Source of the DNA: an uncultured Prevotella sp.
GTDB taxonomy: Bacteria > Bacteroidota > Bacteroidia > Bacteroidales > Bacteroidaceae
Direction of reading: 5' to 3'
DNA length: 49,066 bases
Assembly (NCBI GenBank): GCA_944320105.1
Contig: CALUGA010000018.1
Span: 1 to 49,066 of the forward strand
Position 1 is the stretch's first letter, and each line of letters starts with the position of its first letter. The translations under genes and the position numbers were made by a program. The notes under the pieces are model-generated. The model worked only from the letters and a program-made list of their open reading frames with translations. It was not told where the DNA came from and searched no databases. Shown here piece after piece: positions 45,040-49,066 of the stretch.

Positions 45040-45083
45040 GAGAGATGGAGAGGGGCTTCACCAGAGAGATGGAGAGGGGCTTC
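45040..45083. repeat. 20-bp direct repeat
   Basis: GAGAGATGGAGAGGGGCTTC occurs at 45040-45059 and again at 45064-45083, in the gap between the third PL11 gene and the BASS gene. No function is apparent. Confidence 0.8.
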
Positions 45084-45100
45084 TTCCCCTTTAGTTAAAA

Positions 45101-45141
45101 ACAGGCTGCGCACAGCCTCAAGTGCAATGCGCAGCCTTTTT
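45101..45141 (-). terminator. Terminator after the third PL11 gene
   Basis: Arms GGCTGCGCA (45104-45112) and TGCGCAGCC (45128-45136) are perfect, with a 15-nt loop that can extend the pairing. On the minus strand the stem is followed by TGTTTTT. It lies 25 bp past the stop. Confidence 0.82.
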
Positions 45142-45160
45142 AATTTTTAACTTTTACTTT

Positions 45161-47737
45161 TTACCTTTTTATCGCCTTCGTGCTGGTGGTGCCGTTGGCC
45201 GTCACAACCCTCACGATGTACATACCGTCGGCGAGGTTGCCCAGGCCGTCGATGTCGATGCGCGAGTTGCCCGCAGCCTCATAGCTGCCGCCATATACCT
45301 GTGCGCCGGCGGCGTTGTAGATAGCCACGTCTATTGCGCCGTCAACACCGGCACCCACGTTCAGCGTCAAGCGGTCGGTGAACACTGTGCTGGCCAGAGC
45401 TACATTGTTGCCTGCGGCATCGCTCGCCTCAACGGCCTCGATGCCCGTCGGGTCAACGCAGTGTATGCGTATGGTGTCGTAGCGGGTGCTTTGGTCAACC
45501 ACGTTCTTGCCGCTCACGATGATAATCTCGTAGTCGCCCATCTTCTGCGGCTTGCCCTTCAGGGTGAAGCTCTTGAAGCCGAACGTCTCGCGCTCAAAAC
45601 TAAAGCCGTCCATCACGTCGGCGGGAGTGGTGTTGCCATCGGGGTCAATCGACTTCAGTACGGCGGGAGCACCGCTGTTCACCCAGTGGCGGCTTATGTC
45701 TACGATGGTGTCGCCCAACGAAACGGTCTGCTCAAAGTCGCCATCGGTAATCTTGGCGTAGCGCGTACCAAACGAATCGGGCAGGTAGTAGCCCAGATGT
45801 GGCGGTTGGTTGTAGGCGGCGTTCTGCCATGCTATGCCCAAACGGTAAATGTGGTCGTGCATAAGCGTGGTCACGCGGTAGTTGCTCGGGGTGTTGGTGG
45901 TGAAGATGTTCAGGTGGGCGGCGTCGCTCTCGTCCCACAGTATCACCTCCTCGCGCCAGTCGCCTATCAGGTCGGCCTGCAGGTTGGGCGTGTGCTTCGT
46001 GGTGTTGCAGTCCTGCGAGTGGTCGTAGTCATAGAGCGTTATCAGGCGAGTGGTGCCGTTGCCGTTCCACTTGTCTATCTTCTTGTCGTCATACAGCTCG
46101 TCCTGCAGGTCGCCATCCCAGTATATGCGGAAGTTCACCGATGTAGACTTCGACGACTCGAGGTATTCACCCGTGGTGGCGTTGCGCAGGTGGCGGTCGT
46201 TGCTCGACCAAAACTCAAAGCCGCGCTCCGCAGCCGACACGTCGGCTGCCAGGCCGCGCCCGTTGTCCTTTTCACCCGTGGCGCTGAGCAGTATCTCACC
46301 GGTGGCTGCGTCGTGCAGGTTCCAACCGTAGGGTTCCTCCTCATGCACGGTAAACACCTCCAGGCCCGGCCTGTCGGGTACGAGGTCGCTCAAGTGCATG
46401 GCATCGCCGTGGCCCAAGCCCGTGGCATACATCAGGTAGCCGTCGTTGTCGATGGCTGAAGCGCCGTAGATTATCTCGTCGCAGCCATCGCCGTCTACAT
46501 CGCCCACCGACAGGTTGTGGTTGCCGTTGCCGAAGGCAGTACAGCTGACCTTACTCCTGCCCGAAGTGTTCTTCATGTTATATTTTTGCACGCTCGTGCC
46601 ATCGGCTGCATAAACGTGATACCTTATCATATTCTCCGACTCATGCATCCACTTGGTGCTCAGTTCCTTGCCGTCAAAGTCCACAGCCCAGAGATAAGCC
46701 CTCGTGTAGTATCCGCGGCACATCACTGCGCTCGGGTTCTTGTCGGGACCGTCGAGGTAGGCTACGCAGGCCAAGAAGCGCTCGCTGCGCCCACCGTAGT
46801 TGTCGCCCCAGAAATCGCTGCCCGAGGGGTGGTCGCCAGGGCCGTTCATGCCACCGGCGTGGTTGGGGTTATACCACACGGTATGGATGGCTCGGCCCGT
46901 CTCGCCGTTGAATACAGTGAGGAACTCGGGGCCTTTCGTTATGTGGCCCGAGTGGCTGCCCGAGAGCTTGGCGTAGTAGGCGGTGTTGTCGGTGTTCTTT
47001 ATCTCGTCGTCGGTGGCCACTCCGGTAACGTAGCTGCCCTCGCTGTCGATGCTGCCCGGCGCCGTGCGGCATATCAGCTCGGCCTTGCCATCACCATCGA
47101 AGTCGTATACAAGGAATTGTGTGTAGTGCGCGCCCGCGCGAACGTTTCGCCCCAGGTCGATACGCCAGAGCTGCGTGCCGTCAAGTTCATAGCAGTCGAG
47201 CAGCACGTTGCCCGTAAAGCCGTCCTGCGAGTTGTCTTTAGAGTTCGTGGGGTCCCACTTCAGCACTATCTCGTACTCCCCGTCGCCGTCCACGTCGGCT
47301 ACGCTACAGTCGTTGGGCGTATAGCTGTAAGTCTCATCCACGGAATTGATACCGTCGGCCGGCTTGTTCAGGGCCAGGCGCAGGTACTGCTTATCCCATG
47401 CAGCCACGGCCTCGGTGGTATCAATGGCCACGCCGCAGTGCTTCGTCACCACTTGGTATGTGCTCGACGAAGTGCCGCCCTTATCCACGTAGTTGGTCTT
47501 GGCATCAAGGTTGCTGGCCACTCGCGTGCCGTCGCGCAATAGGTCGAAAGTGGTCAGGTCGTCATCGGTGCCAAGCAGGCGCCAGCTCACGAACATCCCG
47601 GCCCCGTCAGCCGCTGGCACAGCCACGATGCCGCGCCCCAGCCTCTCCATTGGCCAGGCGGCAGTTGCCTGTCCATTTGCCACTGCGGCCGACATCGCCA
47701 TGAGGGCGGCAGCCGCGCATGAAGTAAATTTGCTCAT
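45161..47737 (-). CDS. PL11 rhamnogalacturonan lyase with T9SS-like C-terminal domain
   Basis: The 858-residue secreted protein has a signal peptide (about 1-23, ending ANGQ). The PL11 lyase domain spans about 30-650: MERLGRGIVAVPAADGAGMFVSWR, calcium loops DVDGDGEYE and DFDGDGKAE, WGDNYGGRSERFLACVAYLDG, LQADLIGDWREEVILW and NQPPHLGYYLPDSFG. A beta-sandwich of about 120 residues follows. The last 85 residues (VALASTVFTDRLTLNV to STKAIKR) match the pattern of T9SS type A sorting domains (VAIYNAAGAQVYGG, LADGMYIVRVV). This predicts export across the outer membrane. It stands alone between a terminator and a promoter candidate, 5 kb away from the main locus. Exo or endo action unknown. Confidence 0.92.
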   Translation of the reverse strand: MSKFTSCAAAALMAMSAAVANGQATAAWPMERLGRGIVAVPAADGAGMFVSWRLLGTDDDLTTFDLLRDGTRVASNLDAKTNYVDKGGTSSSTYQVVTKHCGVAIDTTEAVAAWDKQYLRLALNKPADGINSVDETYSYTPNDCSVADVDGDGEYEIVLKWDPTNSKDNSQDGFTGNVLLDCYELDGTQLWRIDLGRNVRAGAHYTQFLVYDFDGDGKAELICRTAPGSIDSEGSYVTGVATDDEIKNTDNTAYYAKLSGSHSGHITKGPEFLTVFNGETGRAIHTVWYNPNHAGGMNGPGDHPSGSDFWGDNYGGRSERFLACVAYLDGPDKNPSAVMCRGYYTRAYLWAVDFDGKELSTKWMHESENMIRYHVYAADGTSVQKYNMKNTSGRSKVSCTAFGNGNHNLSVGDVDGDGCDEIIYGASAIDNDGYLMYATGLGHGDAMHLSDLVPDRPGLEVFTVHEEEPYGWNLHDAATGEILLSATGEKDNGRGLAADVSAAERGFEFWSSNDRHLRNATTGEYLESSKSTSVNFRIYWDGDLQDELYDDKKIDKWNGNGTTRLITLYDYDHSQDCNTTKHTPNLQADLIGDWREEVILWDESDAAHLNIFTTNTPSNYRVTTLMHDHIYRLGIAWQNAAYNQPPHLGYYLPDSFGTRYAKITDGDFEQTVSLGDTIVDISRHWVNSGAPAVLKSIDPDGNTTPADVMDGFSFERETFGFKSFTLKGKPQKMGDYEIIIVSGKNVVDQSTRYDTIRIHCVDPTGIEAVEASDAAGNNVALASTVFTDRLTLNVGAGVDGAIDVAIYNAAGAQVYGGSYEAAGNSRIDIDGLGNLADGMYIVRVVTANGTTSTKAIKR

Positions 47738-47789
47738 ATATAATAATAGGTTTATATTTATGACAAGGTGTAGTTTTCGGTTTCAACTG

Positions 47790-47797
47790 CAAACTTA
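47790..47797 (-). promoter_or_regulatory. Candidate -7 box of the third PL11 gene
   Basis: TAAGTTTG on the minus strand matches TAnnTTTG, 53 bp upstream of the start codon. A possible upstream TTTG (47813-47810) is 12 bp away, closer than normal. Confidence 0.5.
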
Positions 47798-48074
47798 CTC
47801 ATAATTCTTCAAAAAAGCACATACAGGCATTAAAAAGATTGTTTTTTTAACAATGGCATGGGATTTTAGGCTTATGAGGTATTTGGAACGACGGCTCTAC
47901 ATGGCTGGACATCAACAACTACGCGGGTTCGGATAAGGATTTAGTGAGTTCGCCCCGAATCTGCAGTCCTGTCGTCATTCTGTTTCAGACGCGATGAATC
48001 TTTAAATAAAGGCACTAACACAAAACAATACAGAAGTATAATGCCCAATTATGGTTTATTTGCCGGAAAATCAC

Positions 48075-48082
48075 TATCTTTG
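48075..48082 (+). promoter_or_regulatory. -7 box of the Rpn-type nuclease gene
   Basis: TATCTTTG matches TAnnTTTG exactly and is identical to the box upstream of DUF2023. It lies 33 bp before the ATG at 48115. A weak GTTTA at 48054-48058 could serve as the upstream element. Confidence 0.65.
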
Positions 48083-48114
48083 CGGCGGACAAACAACAAG
48101 AAAGGCATATTGTC

Positions 48115-49066
48115 ATGAAATACCTGGATCCGAAGGCCGACCTCACTTTCAAGAAAGTGTTCGGCGAGCATCCCGACTTGGTAATCAGCCTGCTCAACGC
48201 ACTGCTGCCGTTTGACAAGCCGGAGGAAGAGGTGCAAAGCATCGAATACCTGCCGGCAGAGCTTGTGCCGGAAAACCCGTTGCGCAAGAACAGCATCGTA
48301 GACGTGCGCTGCAAGGACGCCGGCGGCCGCCAGTTCATCGTGGAGATGCAGATGGTCTGGTCAAAGGAGTTCCAGAACCGTGTGCTGTTCAACGCCTCAA
48401 AGGCGTATGTGCGCCAGCTGGGAAAGTCGATTGACTACGACCTGCTGCAGCCGGTCTATTCGCTCAACCTCGTCAACGACATCTTTGAGCCGGACATGGA
48501 ACAGTATTACCACTACTACCGCATGGTTCATTATGAGCGCACGGACAAGGTGATCGACGGACTTCACCTTGTGTTCATCGAGCTGCCAAAGTTCAAGCCA
48601 CACAACTACAGCGAAAAGAAGATGCAGGTGCTGTGGCTGCGCTTCCTCACCGAGATATCCGAGCAGACACGCTCCGTGCCGCAGGAACTGCTGGACAACC
48701 CGGAGGTGAGCAAAGCCCTGTCGGAGGTGGAGGAGTCCGCCTTCACCGATGCCGAGCTGGAAGGCTACGACAAGTTCTGGGATGCCATCCGCGTGGAATG
48801 CACCCTCGTCAACAGCATACAACGCCGCTACAAAGAGGGGTTGGAAAAAGGAATGAAAGATGGAATGGCAAAAGGAATGGCAAAAGGAATGGCCAAAGGA
48901 AGAGCTAAAGGAATGGAAGAAGGAAGAGCTAAAGGAATGGAAGAAGGAAGAGCTAAAGGAATGGAAGAAGGAAGAGCTGAAGGAAGAGCTGATGTAGCCC
49001 GCAACCTCAAGCTGATGGGCTTGTCAACAAGCGCAATCGCCCAAGCCACCGGACTCACTCCCGAAG
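48115..49066 (+). CDS. Rpn family PD-(D/E)XK nuclease (transposase-like), 3' end cut by window edge
   Basis: The frame runs open from ATG 48115 to the edge, giving 317 residues without a stop. The start MKYLDPKADLTFKKVFGEHPDLVISLLNALL, seen here by its core DLTFKKVFGEHP, is typical of the Rpn/PDDEXK_2 group, DNases that promote RecA-independent recombination and are often labelled transposases. The active site reads SIVDVRCKD, then FIVEMQM, that is D...ExQ, a known variant of the PD-(D/E)XK core. A helical middle with YRMVHYERTDK and LHLVFIELPKF follows. From about residue 240 there is a charged repeat of KGM and EGRA units encoded by three identical 24-bp DNA units (48904-48975), then a C-terminal LMGLSTSAIAQATGL segment like the end of this family. 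It is not a full insertion sequence. Confidence 0.88.
   Translation, partial: MKYLDPKADLTFKKVFGEHPDLVISLLNALLPFDKPEEEVQSIEYLPAELVPENPLRKNSIVDVRCKDAGGRQFIVEMQMVWSKEFQNRVLFNASKAYVRQLGKSIDYDLLQPVYSLNLVNDIFEPDMEQYYHYYRMVHYERTDKVIDGLHLVFIELPKFKPHNYSEKKMQVLWLRFLTEISEQTRSVPQELLDNPEVSKALSEVEESAFTDAELEGYDKFWDAIRVECTLVNSIQRRYKEGLEKGMKDGMAKGMAKGMAKGRAKGMEEGRAKGMEEGRAKGMEEGRAEGRADVARNLKLMGLSTSAIAQATGLTPE
48841..48990 (+). repeat. In-frame tandem repeats in the nuclease gene
   Basis: Three exact 24-bp units at 48904-48927, 48928-48951 and 48952-48975 each encode the octapeptide AKGMEEGR. They are preceded by 12-bp-type repeats encoding AKGM (48862-48897) and followed by related EGRA codons. All units are multiples of three, so copy changes keep the frame. 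Confidence 0.9.

Larger units (their letters stand above)
47738..48114. other. 377-bp divergent intergenic region with two promoter candidates
   Basis: The region is AT-rich and separates the divergently transcribed PL11 and nuclease genes. It contains a minus-strand -7 candidate (47790-47797) and a plus-strand one (48075-48082). Nothing else was recognised. Confidence 0.65.

Noticed and set aside
48115-49066. Insertion sequence based on the transposase-like name of the nuclease family
   Set aside because: No terminal inverted repeats or target duplication are visible on the left side. Rpn genes are usually not flanked by IS ends. The right side is outside the window.
1-49066. tRNA or rRNA genes and riboswitches
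   Set aside because: I looked in the intergenic regions for cloverleaf ends, rRNA-like conserved blocks and known riboswitch cores and saw none. A covariance-model scan was not possible here.

Overview
The window looks like chromosomal DNA of a gut-type member of the Bacteroidales, most likely near Prevotellaceae. This rests on two SusC/SusD pairs, lipoproteins with acidic residues after the lipid-anchored cysteine, type IX secretion (T9SS)-like C-terminal domains, Bacteroidota-only families (DUF4954, DUF2023) and several promoter candidates matching the Bacteroidota -7 consensus TAnnTTTG. Coding DNA is GC-rich and intergenic DNA is AT-rich and full of repeats. The exact genus cannot be fixed by reading alone. 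I count 25 genes. One is broken by a frameshift and two are cut by the window edges.

Layout. (1) 1-7.5 kb is housekeeping: the end of ilvE, ferritin, trmB, a DUF2023 gene and an Mrp/ApbC ATPase on the plus strand, facing a DUF4954-hflX operon on the minus strand. A large hairpin built of GGAGTTA repeats lies between the converging genes. (2) 7.6-40.2 kb is a polysaccharide utilization locus whose enzymes point to rhamnogalacturonan-I or a related rhamnose-rich pectin. A PL11 lyase gene on the plus strand faces a minus-strand enzyme operon: GH27 glycosidase, GH78 rhamnosidase, a two-domain esterase and a frameshifted SGNH/SASA esterase. Upstream of that is a 17-kb minus-strand operon, in transcription order: four-domain fasciclin (FAS1) lipoprotein, SusC-1, SusD-1, two more FAS1 lipoproteins, SusC-2, SusD-2 and a terminator. 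Beyond a 1.4-kb repeat-rich gap is a giant 1512-residue protein, a PL11 lyase fused to an autotransporter-like beta-strand-repeat region and a T9SS-like tail. (3) 40.5-45 kb holds ppx and ppk (polyphosphate breakdown and synthesis) and a BASS-family transporter. (4) 45.1-47.7 kb holds a third PL11 lyase with a T9SS-like tail. (5) At the right edge is an Rpn-type PD-(D/E)XK nuclease gene with in-frame tandem repeats, running off the window.

How the parts may work together (inference). The two T9SS-tailed PL11 lyases would cut the rhamnogalacturonan backbone at or outside the cell surface. The FAS1 and SusD lipoproteins would capture fragments, and the two SusC porins would import them. The esterases, GH78 and GH27 would then remove acetyl groups, rhamnose and galactose or arabinopyranose in the periplasm. 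No regulator for the locus lies inside the window.

The most unusual items are the PL11/beta-strand-repeat chimera, the PL11 with a charged helical insertion, the locus with two SusCD pairs and three FAS1 lipoproteins, and several families of intergenic palindromic repeats, notably the GGAGTTA hairpins seen at two sites with a degenerate relative at a third. I found no CRISPR array, rRNA, tRNA or complete insertion sequence.
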